Of a DNA stretch of 32,719 nucleotides, positions 23,712 to 30,342 are shown piece by piece. The stretch covers positions 1 through 32,719 of the IMG/VR virus record IMGVR_UViG_3300033145_001249; one strand, written 5' to 3'. A model generated the notes under the pieces. It was not told the origin of the DNA and searched no databases. It saw only the letters and a list, made by a program, of their open reading frames with translations. The translations under genes were made by a program, and so were the position numbers. The first letter of the stretch is position 1. Each line of letters starts with the position of its first letter. This DNA is from a virus.

Positions 23712-23839
23712 TTGAAACCTCTAATTTCAATTTTTCTATTAGGGTCTAAAATATATCCACATTTTCTGCATGTATAAGATTTATCATCAAGATTTTGTTT
23801 GAATTGCGTACTATTACAACAAGGACATTTAGGTTTCAT
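23708..23839 (-). CDS. 43-residue zinc-ribbon protein
   Basis: From ATG 23839: CPCC at residues 5-8 and CRKCGY at 24-29, a compact four-Cys zinc ribbon with an aromatic residue after the second knuckle and a basic C-terminus (DPNRKIEIRGFK). Start follows the previous TAA directly; the stop overlaps the PRTase-HAD start (ATGA). Similar short ribbons occur in archaeal transcription factors, but this one is too small to place. Confidence 0.75.
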   Translation of the reverse strand: MKPKCPCCNSTQFKQNLDDKSYTCRKCGYILDPNRKIEIRGFK

Positions 23840-24088
23840 TTAATTACCTATTATAAGAATAACACGTTTTCCTATATATTTTTTATTAACATAAATAGCA
23901 CCAGACACTTTCTGAGCTTTTACTTCTTTAACAACAAAATCAATATCACTTTCTTTTAACATATTAAAAATAACTGAAAGGGAATCATTTAAAGAGTTAC
24001 CTTGAGATAAAGTATAAACTTCAATGTTAGATTTAGTATTTTCCACAACTATTTCAGAAGAATCTTTATTAGAATCATTACTTTCCAT
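23840..24088 (-). CDS. Small protein with AbrB/DUF2080-like C-terminus
   Basis: 82 residues from ATG 24088 (MESNDSNKDSSE), preferred over an earlier in-frame ATG because of GGTGG just upstream and the odd sequence of the extension. The C-terminal strand-turn-strand SGAIYVNKKYIGKRVILIIG resembles the DUF2080 / AbrB-like element common in archaeal mobile DNA ('YVPKxWIGKxVxV'). The N-terminus is acidic and a helix near residues 40-55 precedes it. It overlaps the ligase gene by 11 bases and may be a small regulator. Moderate confidence in the motif, low in function. Confidence 0.65.
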   Translation of the reverse strand: MESNDSNKDSSEIVVENTKSNIEVYTLSQGNSLNDSLSVIFNMLKESDIDFVVKEVKAQKVSGAIYVNKKYIGKRVILIIGN

Positions 24089-25124
24089 TTTGTCCACCTT
24101 TATGACGTTTACCTTTAAACCAATCAAACATATCACATCTTAATTTTGCCATTCTCCCATCTGGATGAGTGAATACTATTCCTTCAACAAAACCTTCACG
24201 ATTTCCTTGCATACTAGCATAAAGTGGAATTAATTCTTTAAACCATTCAGAAATTGTATTAAAATCTTTAGGATAATTACCCCAAGACTTATATTTAAGA
24301 TGTTTTTGACAGAAGGTATTAAAGGGAATCCAGAGATGAACATCTAATTTATAAGGATTCCCATTAACCTTAGGACCTATAAGTTCACCAAAATGTTGTC
24401 CATCACCAAGAAATTCTAAATAACCTCTTTCTTTTGAATTAAGTAATCCTTCAATTAACCATTTTTTACCTTTATTAATAAAAGGGATTCTTTCAGTTCT
24501 ATTAAAAATAGCTGTAACTGTTCCTTCTATAATTATAATACTAACATTTGTCCCATGTAGTTTTTCAATAGCCATAACAGAATCATCTTCAAAAACCCAT
24601 TGCATATCTTCATTTACCTCATCATAAACAATATAATTATTATCCTCATCTATTTTTCTTTTGAACAGAGACTCTATTTTTTGCATATCAACTACTTTAT
24701 CTTTTATATATAATTTAGAATATTTCCCATGTTTATACATTCCATGTTTAGAACCATCATTACCCAACCCTAAATCTTTTCTATCTTGATAGTTTTGTTC
24801 ATAAGAACTCCACTCTAAATTTGTTAAATAATTATTTTTCTTATCACTATCAAGATGTCTACAAATTGACATAGTGGTGGGTTTTAATCCTTTGAATGTA
24901 TTTAGAACTAAGATATTTATTCTATATGTTTTATTATCTATCCTAACACAAGAATATCCCACACCATTATCAAATAATTTTAAAACTTTTGGTTCATTTG
25001 CCTTTCCATGTTTCCCATTCTTCCAACTCCTAATTTCTCCAAAATTAGACACCTCATACATAGGATGATTTTCTATTTCTTTCCATTCTGTAATCACTTC
25101 AAGTTTAGGCATATCTTTTATCAT
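24078..25124 (-). CDS. HNH endonuclease fused to an RNA ligase
   Basis: 348 residues. Residues 1-140: NUMOD4 (EWKEIENHPMYEVSNFGEIR), then an HNH_3-type nuclease (ICRHLDSDKKNNYLTNLEW, H90 and N97/N98) and a basic linker of NUMOD style (GSKHGMYKHGKYSKL). Residues 145-348: an Rnl-type RNA ligase with nucleotidyl-transfer motif I EKLHGTN (lysine K188), motif III/IIIa FGELIGPK and IPFNTF, motif IV EGFVEGIVF (310-318) and motif V AKLR (326-329). Ligases repair or circularise RNA by an adenylated-lysine intermediate; HNH domains of this kind are free-standing homing enzymes. The frame is continuous, so it appears to be a true fusion at the ligase N-terminus. Promoter TATA directly upstream. Confidence 0.88.
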   Translation of the reverse strand: MIKDMPKLEVITEWKEIENHPMYEVSNFGEIRSWKNGKHGKANEPKVLKLFDNGVGYSCVRIDNKTYRINILVLNTFKGLKPTTMSICRHLDSDKKNNYLTNLEWSSYEQNYQDRKDLGLGNDGSKHGMYKHGKYSKLYIKDKVVDMQKIESLFKRKIDEDNNYIVYDEVNEDMQWVFEDDSVMAIEKLHGTNVSIIIIEGTVTAIFNRTERIPFINKGKKWLIEGLLNSKERGYLEFLGDGQHFGELIGPKVNGNPYKLDVHLWIPFNTFCQKHLKYKSWGNYPKDFNTISEWFKELIPLYASMQGNREGFVEGIVFTHPDGRMAKLRCDMFDWFKGKRHKGGQNGK

Positions 25125-25142
25125 AATATCTATAAAATATCT

Positions 25143-25155
25143 ATATTTATAAAGA
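25143..25155 (-). promoter_or_regulatory. TATA box of the ligase-terminase operon
   Basis: Minus-strand CTTTATAAATATA is centred about 25 bases before ATG 25124, giving leaderless transcription of the HNH-ligase gene. A weaker ATTTTATA at 25138-25131 is suitably placed for the internal ATG 25112. Confidence 0.58.
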
Positions 25156-25199
25156 TATATATGGTGAACTATATAAATAATATATATTAAAATAAAAGG

Positions 25200-25572
25200 A
25201 AAAACTCTAAAAATTGGTCGAGTAATAAATGGAAATGTATAAATTTTGACGTTCTATTAAGTGAAACTCACTATACATCAATTCTCCTTTCTTTGTTGTG
25301 AAACGTGTTATTTCCTTGTATTATGGTGTTATATAAGTATATGTGTATATTATTATATACTATATAATCATTTATATCAAATAGAAAGATTTATAAACTA
25401 AGAACACTAAGAAATAATGTGTTATATAAAATAAATATATAATATATGAAAACAAAAGAGACCCAGAAATAGAAGGTTGTCTAAGAGAGACATATAAGAC
25501 TGGCTCATTAATAGTAATGCAGTTAATAGTTAATAAGTCTTTAGTATGTTTGTATTTATAATTATTATAGGT
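25200..25572. other. AT-rich gene-free region with inverted repeats
   Basis: No convincing gene on either strand. It holds an operator-like repeat AGTGA-AAC-TCACT (25260-25272), an imperfect inverted repeat of TATATAAGTATAT and ATATACTATATA (25332-25366), several TATA-like sequences (for example ATAAATATATAATATATG at 25430-25449), and a small hairpin TGTCT-AAGAG-AGACA (25478-25492). Position between the leftward and rightward gene blocks makes it a likely control or replication-start region. Confidence 0.5.
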
Positions 25573-25800
25573 TTGTTGCAGTCTCTATAGGAAGTTTAAA
25601 GAGGGTAGCCTCTGGCGGGGTAAGACTATACAATCTCCACAGGAAATGTGGGGAGGTATACCTTGACTTCCTATCCAGAAGGGGAGTTCCATCGGCAAAA
25701 ATGTAAGAAGTTTTAGGAATGGAAACCTTAGGAAATATGGAACGAGAGGGGGAGAAAGTCCATAATCGTTAAAATTAACACCTCTCGCGGAATGGAGAAA
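25573..25800 (+). ncRNA. Candidate structured RNA, GC-rich with nested hairpins
   Basis: About 228 bases clearly richer in G and C than the flanks. Helices seen: a closing 9-bp stem ATAGGAAGT/ACTTCCTAT (25587-25595 with 25666-25674); inside it AGAGG-GTAG-CCTCT (25600-25613) and a compound hairpin TATAC/GTATA plus TCTCCACA/TGTGGGGA around a GGAAA loop (25627-25660). Downstream: TTCCAT/ATGGAA (25687-25692 with 25719-25724), CGAGAGG/CCTCTCG (25743-25749 with 25781-25787), and TATGGA/TCCATA (25736-25741 with 25759-25764); the last two cross, a possible pseudoknot. Strand is assigned by the rightward gene block and upstream TATA-like sequences. An open frame covers part of it but lacks a start. 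I recognise no known class; RNase P, group I/II introns and tRNA were considered. Confidence 0.5.
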
Positions 25801-26136
25801 TAGAGAAATATATAATAAATATAGGACAAAATAGGCAGGAAAACACAAAAAGAACAACCAAAGACTCAAAAAAGAACATAGAAAGACTGTTAAAAGCATA
25901 TTGAAAGTCTTAATAAGCTTAATAAAAGACTAAATAGAGAAGGTCAAAGAAAGGCTTAAAGAAGGTCATATAAGAGTAAGCTAAGTATAAGTTGTCAAAG
26001 GTCTTAATGCACACTGGAAAAGACTTTAAAAAATAAAAATAAAAAAAGAGGATGGATAGATAGAATTTTTAAAAAGAAAGGTTTTGTCTATTCTTACTCT
26101 TGAATTTAATAATATTAATAAAAATGGTAATAGTAA
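25801..26136. repeat. Purine-rich region with scattered AGACT/AGTCT motifs
   Basis: No gene recognised. The plus strand is strongly A/G-rich. AGACT or AGTCT occurs repeatedly from about 25495 to 26025 (nine times in roughly 550 bases), often as AAAGACT(C/T)AAAA. One pair forms the inverted repeat AGTCTT...AAGACT (25906-25911 with 25926-25931), and AGAAGGTCA-like copies lie at 25939-25970. Iteron-like spacing is irregular. May be an origin or binding region for a viral protein. Confidence 0.42.
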
Positions 26137-26304
26137 ATGGAAGATACTAATATAAGTAAGTGTTTAGATAATGATTGTTTTAGGGTAGCCTGTGGCACTA
26201 CGGACTCTAACGAACTATTCGAAAGGAATATAAGGTTTACGACTACGAAGGAAGAAAGAGAGCTTATAAGAGAATGTATAGAGAAAGCGAGGGTTTTAAA
26301 ATGA
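26137..26304 (+). CDS. 55-residue protein, first gene of the rightward block
   Basis: From ATG 26137: MEDTNISKCLDNDCFRVACG, then TTDSNELFERNIRFTTTKEE and a charged helix ending in KARVLK. Its stop overlaps the next start by four bases (ATGA). Codon use is unusual for the window (several ACG, AGG, GCG codons). The nucleotide stretch GGGTAGCCTGTGGC also occurs, with one change, in the GC-rich region at 25603, in the same frame relative to an RVA(S/C)G peptide. Unknown family; four Cys are not in a clear zinc pattern. A noncoding origin is possible but the ATGA coupling supports translation. Confidence 0.55.
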   Translation: MEDTNISKCLDNDCFRVACGTTDSNELFERNIRFTTTKEERELIRECIEKARVLK

Positions 26305-26438
26305 ATATAGAAAAATTACTTAAACAAATGAAAGAGAAAGACAAAGAAAGGATAAACTCAAGACTCAAAAAAACACAACATCAAAAATCAAACTTAACAA
26401 ATAAACAACAATATATAAGGAGTTTAATAAAATGGTAA
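26301..26438 (+). CDS. 45-residue basic helical peptide
   Basis: ATG 26301 overlaps the previous stop (ATGA). The product MNIEKLLKQMKEKDKERINS followed by RLKKTQHQKSNLTNKQQYIR is almost entirely a basic amphipathic helix, then SLIKW. The last codons hold the AAGGAG that serves the next gene, whose ATG (26432) lies before this stop. Possibly a small nucleic-acid-binding protein. Coupling to both neighbours is the main support. Confidence 0.55.
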   Translation: MNIEKLLKQMKEKDKERINSRLKKTQHQKSNLTNKQQYIRSLIKW

Positions 26439-26716
26439 AAAAAGAAGGTTTTAAAATGATTAATAAAATAATTTGTTTGATTTTGGGACATATAACTTAT
26501 AATCAAGTTGTAAATATGGGAACTAAAAGAGAATATTATAATAAAGTTTGTTGGAGATGTGGAAAGATTACTAAATTAAAAGAGGTTCAAAAAATGATAA
26601 GAAGAACTTATAAAATAAATTTGAACATTAAAGGAGTAGATATAGGTTGTAAATATTATCCTGCAATTAATGAAGAATTTTATAATTATATAATAAGTAT
26701 GGGTGTAAAGAAATGA
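26432..26716 (+). CDS. DUF1660-like zinc protein with C-terminal extension
   Basis: 94 residues from ATG 26432 (nine bases after GGAG); an internal ATG at 26456 is an alternative and aligns better with the domain. IICLILGHITYN followed about 30 residues later by VCWRCGKI is the pattern of DUF1660-type prophage proteins (Cys, Gly-His, then CxxC), a small zinc site. The C-terminal half (RRTYKINLNIKGVDIGCKYY and a helix) is unlike that family and may be a second domain. Stop overlaps the next start by four bases. Role unknown. Confidence 0.65.
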   Translation: MVKKEGFKMINKIICLILGHITYNQVVNMGTKREYYNKVCWRCGKITKLKEVQKMIRRTYKINLNIKGVDIGCKYYPAINEEFYNYIISMGVKK

Positions 26717-27102
26717 TAACTAAACAAGAATTAGAAACTATAAGAAGTAAAGCCCCTTTAATGAGTGAAGGTAGTATAAGCCCTTTTCAAGTATCAAGAA
26801 TGGGGAAAAGAGAATTTAAAGAATGGGAAAAAAATAAACAAATAAGATATAATATAGAAACAAAATTTAAAGAACAAAATAAAACAAAAGAAGAAAGAGG
26901 AAAAGATAAAGAAGATAAAAAAATAAGAGAATTGGAAAGTAGAAAACTGCAAATAAACTCACAAATAAATACTATAAAAGACTTTTCGCAATTAAAAACT
27001 AAAAGGGATAATAGTTTAAAAAGAACCTATAAAGAATACATAACAGAACTTAAAGAAATAAATTTAAAATTGATGAAAGGAGGGTATAAAAAAAATGAAT
27101 AA
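26713..27102 (+). CDS. Charged coiled-coil protein
   Basis: 129 residues. The first 40 residues (SKAPLMSEGSISPFQVSRMG) look partly ordered; residues 45-129 are very rich in Lys/Glu and predicted coiled coil (EERGKDKEDKKIRELESRKL; KEYITELKEINLKLMKGG). It starts at ATGA overlapping its neighbour and its end contains the AAAGGAGGG that serves the next gene (eight-base overlap). No family recognised. Could be structural or bind nucleic acid. Confidence 0.65.
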   Translation: MITKQELETIRSKAPLMSEGSISPFQVSRMGKREFKEWEKNKQIRYNIETKFKEQNKTKEERGKDKEDKKIRELESRKLQINSQINTIKDFSQLKTKRDNSLKRTYKEYITELKEINLKLMKGGYKKNE

Positions 27103-27805
27103 ACAAATATTAACATATGATTTAAATAGAAATGAAGAAAGACCATATTATAGAGGTATATGGGAATTTGTAAATGATATTAAAAAGGAAAATTTAAAAG
27201 GCAAAACTAAAACTTTATTCCATAATATTGTTGATTGCAATAGCCTACCAGATGTCTTAAAGTTTGTCGTGTTTGATTGGGAAAATTTAAAGGTTTTAGT
27301 TTATAGAGAACCAGAAATAAAGATATATTCTTTTGAAAGTTATAATGAAGTTTTAAAGGCTTTGAAGAAAAATGAATCTTATTTTATTAAAGAGGGCTTA
27401 AAAGATGATAATGATAACTTAAAAAAAATTATGTTATTTAAAGATATTGATAAATATAAAATAAAAGAAATTGTTAAAGGTAATACTAAAATAAGAATTG
27501 GAGATTTTTTAAGTACTTGCTGGGGATATGACCAAACAAACGTAGAGCTTTTTGTTATTAAAAAAATAATTGGAAAGAATTATTTTATTATACAAGAGGT
27601 ATCACAACAGACAGATAATGATAATAAATTAATGTATGATATGGTTAAAGTGTCGGATAGTGTTATAAAAATAGATATACCAAAAAAGGCTTTTATAAGT
27701 AATGATGGTTATATGTCAATTTGTGAAGGTGGATATAAAAGACATTTATCCTTAACAGATATTAATAAATATCATTATAAAACAAATAGTCAATTTGGAC
27801 ATTAA
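27095..27805 (+). CDS. Protein with phage-type 'WGYDQTN' domain
   Basis: 236 residues, ATG with GGAGGG nine bases upstream. The C-terminal half holds STCWGYDQTNVELFVIKKII, then a beta-rich stretch and a final SLTDINKYHYKTNSQFGH. The 'WGYDQTN(V/I)xxF' motif is one I have seen repeatedly in small uncharacterised proteins of phages and plasmids, where it forms a beta barrel-like module; function unknown. The N-terminal half (about 1-120) is a separate alpha-beta segment. Last gene before a T-rich terminator-like tract. Confidence 0.7.
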   Translation: MNKQILTYDLNRNEERPYYRGIWEFVNDIKKENLKGKTKTLFHNIVDCNSLPDVLKFVVFDWENLKVLVYREPEIKIYSFESYNEVLKALKKNESYFIKEGLKDDNDNLKKIMLFKDIDKYKIKEIVKGNTKIRIGDFLSTCWGYDQTNVELFVIKKIIGKNYFIIQEVSQQTDNDNKLMYDMVKVSDSVIKIDIPKKAFISNDGYMSICEGGYKRHLSLTDINKYHYKTNSQFGH

Positions 27806-27835
27806 ATTTTTTATTCCTTTTTGATTTTTTAAAGG
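27806..27835 (+). terminator. T-rich terminator after the WGYDQTN gene
   Basis: Immediately after the stop the plus strand reads T6, T5 and T6 blocks, with CCTTT...AAAGG as a weak inverted repeat. The 77-base gap that contains it ends in AAAGGAG before the next ATG. Confidence 0.5.
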
Positions 27836-27882
27836 ATTGTTGGAAGAGAAAGAGTAATTAAATTAAAGGAGAATATAGAAAA

Positions 27883-28095
27883 ATGGAAACTATAAACGAT
27901 TTACCTAAGGGAATTTTAAACTACCTTTGGAAATGGGAATATAATCACTGGGCAGAAGAAGGAAAAGAAAGAAATATTGAAGAGGAATTAAATAATTTTG
28001 GTTATTCTTTAGTTGAAAAAGATTGTATTGGAGAATATAACGATTTGAGAGGTTATTTAAATTTTGAGATTATACCTTTTGAAGAAAGTGATTAA
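27883..28095 (+). CDS. 70-residue acidic protein
   Basis: ATG 27883 has AAAGGAG about eleven bases upstream. Sequence METINDLPKGILNYLWKWEY and later SLVEKDCIGEYNDLRGYLNF is acidic, with aromatic clusters; helical in the middle (EERNIEEELNNFGYSL style). No family recognised. Good ribosome site and codon use like its neighbours support it as real. Confidence 0.6.
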   Translation: METINDLPKGILNYLWKWEYNHWAEEGKERNIEEELNNFGYSLVEKDCIGEYNDLRGYLNFEIIPFEESD

Positions 28096-28129
28096 AATTA
28101 AAGATAATTTGAATTAAAAGGGGGAAAAC

Positions 28130-28312
28130 ATGGAAAAAGTAGATTTAGACAAAGAGTATAATTTGTGGAAGGAAGAGAATGAAGAAATACTAAAAGAGAA
28201 GTTTTTAGATACTCATAATTTTTATGATTATTTAGAAGAAGAATGGCAAAAATACCAAGACGAAAGGGGATTAATTGATAAAAGTAACGATATAGAAAAA
28301 TTAATTAATTAA
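28130..28312 (+). CDS. 60-residue acidic helical protein
   Basis: ATG 28130, six bases after a GGGGG-rich ribosome site. The product is mostly one or two acidic helices (DKEYNLWKEENEEILKEKF; NFYDYLEEEWQKYQDE). It shares the W/Y/E-rich style of its upstream neighbour, but not enough to claim homology. Small acidic proteins in an early block can be inhibitors of host enzymes; this is speculation. Confidence 0.6.
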   Translation: MEKVDLDKEYNLWKEENEEILKEKFLDTHNFYDYLEEEWQKYQDERGLIDKSNDIEKLIN

Positions 28313-28322
28313 TAAAATAAAG

Positions 28323-28628
28323 ATGAAAATTAAAAAGAATTTAAGGAAAATTGCAAGCATAGTATTATTAATGGTATTTCTATGGGTAGCATTTTTCTCA
28401 ATACAAAATTTTTGGATGGGTTACCACAAATTAGACCTAAGTTTTAATTTCTTAAATCAAGGGTTTAAATTTGATGTAGACACAACAGGGAAAACACACA
28501 CACTTACAGAAGGGTACATAACTGGGTTGAAAGGGATGACAGACGCATTTATATGGATGTGTTTAGATTGTATTTTGGCAGTGGTTATAGGATTTATATA
28601 TAAAAAAAATGAAAAGAGAGGAATTTAA
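28323..28628 (+). CDS. Small membrane protein (two helices)
   Basis: 101 residues. A basic N-terminus precedes helix 1 (IASIVLLMVFLWVAFFSI, about residues 10-27), a loop of about 45 residues with FDVDTTGKTHTLTEGY, then helix 2 (FIWMCLDCILAVVIGFIY, 76-93) and a basic end. N-in/C-in topology with the loop outside is expected. No family recognised. A holin-like role is possible but its place in the early block is unusual for that. Confidence 0.65.
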   Translation: MKIKKNLRKIASIVLLMVFLWVAFFSIQNFWMGYHKLDLSFNFLNQGFKFDVDTTGKTHTLTEGYITGLKGMTDAFIWMCLDCILAVVIGFIYKKNEKRGI

Positions 28629-28769
28629 ATGAGGATATACAAAAAATCGGAAATTGCACACCTTAAATGGAAACTTATACACCAAGATGGCTTAAGTCCG
28701 AGTCAGGCACAAAAAAGAATTGAGAAAATGCGGAAATGGTTGGAAAAACATAAAAATGAAAAAAATTGA
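28629..28769 (+). CDS. 46-residue basic helix-turn-helix-like peptide
   Basis: ATG 28629 starts right after the membrane-protein stop (TAAATG). Sequence MRIYKKSEIAHLKWKLIHQD, then GLSPSQAQKRIEKMRKWLEK: two basic helices around a GLSPSQA turn, which resembles an HTH. Ends within the start of the next gene (14-base overlap). Possibly DNA-binding; too short to be sure. Confidence 0.58.
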   Translation: MRIYKKSEIAHLKWKLIHQDGLSPSQAQKRIEKMRKWLEKHKNEKN

Positions 28770-28863
28770 AGAAATGACAGAAAAAGAATTAATGGAAATA
28801 TGTAAAAAGTCTAAATGCGAAAAGTGTAAAATTAAAAAGTTTTGCACGAGCGGAGCAGAATAA
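28756..28863 (+). CDS. 35-residue four-Cys peptide
   Basis: From ATG 28756: MKKIEEMTEKELMEICKKSK followed by CEKCKIKKFCTSGAE. Cysteines at about 16, 21, 24 and 30 (C-x4-C-x2-C-x5-C) could bind zinc or an iron-sulfur cluster. It overlaps its neighbour in another frame and stops five bases before the ATPase start. Very short, but the cysteine pattern and tight spacing are suggestive. Confidence 0.5.
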   Translation: MKKIEEMTEKELMEICKKSKCEKCKIKKFCTSGAE

Positions 28864-28868
28864 GAAAA

Positions 28869-29615
28869 ATGGAAGAAAAAAACGAGATAGAGGACAATAA
28901 TCAACCACTAATGATAGAAAGATTATTTAAAAAACATAGAAGTGTTGGGGTTCTTGGAAATTCAAATACGGCAAAAAGTTCGGTTTGTTTAAATGAATTA
29001 TTAAAATTAAAAAAGAAATTTAAAATAGAAATTTATGTTTTTGGGGTTGAAAGGGATTTATACGAATATCTTGAATCTAAAGGGATAAAAATATTAAACT
29101 CGGTTGATGATATACTTGATATGAAAATTAAAGAAGCAGTTATTTATATAGATGAATTTGCAGATATTTATGATACTAATATGGCAAGTAAACAAACAAA
29201 CAGGATAAGAAGATTTTTTAATAGATTATACCACCTTAATAATTATGTTTTAATTTCTACATCACAATCTAAATTCTGGAATGTATTTATGTGTTCAATG
29301 ATTAAAGCATATATTGTAAAGGAAATAGATTTTGATTCACTCGTTCGGGGGACTTTTCTAAAAAGGAAAATTATAAATATCTCTGGAAATAATAGTGAAT
29401 ATAGGTTAGAGGCTAAAAAAAATGAGTATTATGTGGTTACAAATGAAGATATTGTCAGAAAAGGAAATTTTGGATACAATAAAGAATTAGATTCAAAGAA
29501 GAATTTGGTAAACCCTTTTGTTAAAATGGAAACTAAAATAAATAATAAAGAATCACATCTGAAACTTGAAAGTTCTCTTGATTTGAATCTTGAAAAGAAA
29601 AATGTAATATTCTAA
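28869..29615 (+). CDS. P-loop ATPase with variant Walker A
   Basis: 248 residues from ATG 28869; a start at 28842 would overlap the small Cys peptide. Walker A is GNSNTAKSS (G30-S38), with Ala replacing the Gly before the lysine; Walker B is AVIYIDEFADIYD (90-102) with catalytic Glu96; a polar sensor-like NNYVLISTSQSKF follows (124-136). The C-terminal 110 residues are basic and helical. Arrangement resembles Zot/FtsK-like or archaeal viral packaging/transfer ATPases that act on DNA. The terminase already serves packaging here, so this may work in replication or genome segregation. No replication gene is otherwise visible. Confidence 0.75.
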   Translation: MEEKNEIEDNNQPLMIERLFKKHRSVGVLGNSNTAKSSVCLNELLKLKKKFKIEIYVFGVERDLYEYLESKGIKILNSVDDILDMKIKEAVIYIDEFADIYDTNMASKQTNRIRRFFNRLYHLNNYVLISTSQSKFWNVFMCSMIKAYIVKEIDFDSLVRGTFLKRKIINISGNNSEYRLEAKKNEYYVVTNEDIVRKGNFGYNKELDSKKNLVNPFVKMETKINNKESHLKLESSLDLNLEKKNVIF

Positions 29616-29617
29616 AC

Positions 29618-29821
29618 ATGAGACCAAAAACGATAAAACAATTAGTAATGGAAATGTTAAATAAAAAAGAATGGTTAACAGAACAAGAAATTAGAAAGAA
29701 AACTATTAAAGTTAATGTTAATATTGGAATTATGAAATTATTTAAAGAAGGAAAAATTGTTAGAAAAAAAGTTAAATCAAATCATTCAAGTAGATTAATA
29801 TATACTTACAAAATTAAATAA
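29618..29821 (+). CDS. Winged-helix DNA-binding protein
   Basis: 67 residues, ATG two bases after the ATPase stop. MRPKTIKQLVMEMLNKKEWL, TEQEIRKKTIKVNVNIGIMK and a basic wing ending in SRLIYTYKIK fit a small winged helix (helix, helix, recognition helix, beta hairpin). Likely a transcription regulator of the early block or of the late promoters. Target unknown. Confidence 0.7.
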   Translation: MRPKTIKQLVMEMLNKKEWLTEQEIRKKTIKVNVNIGIMKLFKEGKIVRKKVKSNHSSRLIYTYKIK

Positions 29822-29825
29822 GAAG

Positions 29826-29836
29826 GTTTATAAAGC
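29826..29836 (+). promoter_or_regulatory. TATA box for the second winged-helix gene
   Basis: GTTTATAAAGC is centred about 28 bases before ATG 29859, the position for a leaderless transcript, and starts five bases after the stop of the previous gene. This would begin a separate right-end operon. Confidence 0.65.
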
Positions 29837-29858
29837 TGTATTAACTACTACTATCAAT

Positions 29859-30029
29859 ATGGAACAAATATTAAAAGTTTTGGAAAATTGTGAAAAATCT
29901 ACGACGGAAATAGCATTTTTAATTAATAAAAATTATTATTCAACTTTACAATTATTAGAAAAATTGGAAAAAGAAAAGAAAATTAAAAAAACAAAAATAA
30001 ATAAATATACTTTTTGGAGAATTAAATAA
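29859..30029 (+). CDS. Second small winged-helix protein
   Basis: 56 residues from ATG 29859: MEQILKVLENCEKSTTEIAF, LINKNYYSTLQLLEKLEKEK, then KKIKKTKINKYTFWRIK. Helix, STTEIA helix, LxxLEKEKKI recognition-type helix and a lysine-rich wing match ArsR/MarR-like miniature regulators. It is headed by its own TATA box and couples to the next gene (TAAAATG). Probably a regulator of this operon; it differs clearly in sequence from the winged-helix protein before it. Confidence 0.75.
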   Translation: MEQILKVLENCEKSTTEIAFLINKNYYSTLQLLEKLEKEKKIKKTKINKYTFWRIK

Positions 30030-30030
30030 A

Positions 30031-30342
30031 ATGGATAAAGAAAGTTTGAGTGAAAAAGAATGTAATATATTAACAAAGAATTACCTTGAAAGTGCATTAC
30101 AACAGGCAAGTTGGAATGGAGAAAATCAAATAATAATAAAGGATACAAGTGAATTAGGATTTGAAAAGGGATTTTTTAAAAAAGATGTTAAAGAATTTAT
30201 TGAGAAGTTGATGGAAGGAGATACTATAGAATTTTCTGTTGGAAAAGGATATGACCCTCTTTCTGTAAAGTTAGGGATTCAAAAAGAAAGGAAAAGAATG
30301 AATAAAAAAATAGATAAACTTGTAGGAGAGGGACTGACATGA
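30031..30342 (+). CDS. 103-residue hypothetical protein
   Basis: Starts two bases after the winged-helix stop; stop overlaps the next start (ATGA). Contains NYLESALQQASWNGENQIII, a GFEKGFFKKDVKEFIEKLME helix and GDTIEFSVGKGYDPLSVKLG. Alpha-beta, compact. No family recognised. Operon partners suggest an early regulatory or host-takeover role. Confidence 0.65.
   Translation: MDKESLSEKECNILTKNYLESALQQASWNGENQIIIKDTSELGFEKGFFKKDVKEFIEKLMEGDTIEFSVGKGYDPLSVKLGIQKERKRMNKKIDKLVGEGLT

Noticed and set aside
1-25124. Numerous plus-strand frames opposite the structural genes
   Set aside because: They lack ribosome sites, have skewed composition and fall opposite clear coding frames.
25545-25720. Plus-strand coding frame (RVASGG...RRGVPSAKM)
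   Set aside because: Open for about 57 codons but without start codon or ribosome site, and the nucleotide pairing is stronger evidence; kept only as an alternative.
25573-25800. Group I or group II intron, RNase P RNA or tRNA
   Set aside because: I could not find the conserved P/Q/R/S elements, a domain V, the conserved RNase P core, or a cloverleaf with T-arm. The sequence GAGAAAGTCC resembles a part of RNase P but the rest does not fit.
25585-25899. Minus-strand 104-codon frame over the GC-rich control region
   Set aside because: Composition (Leu/Phe/Pro runs) is the complement of a purine-rich strand, no ribosome site, and it crosses strong hairpins.
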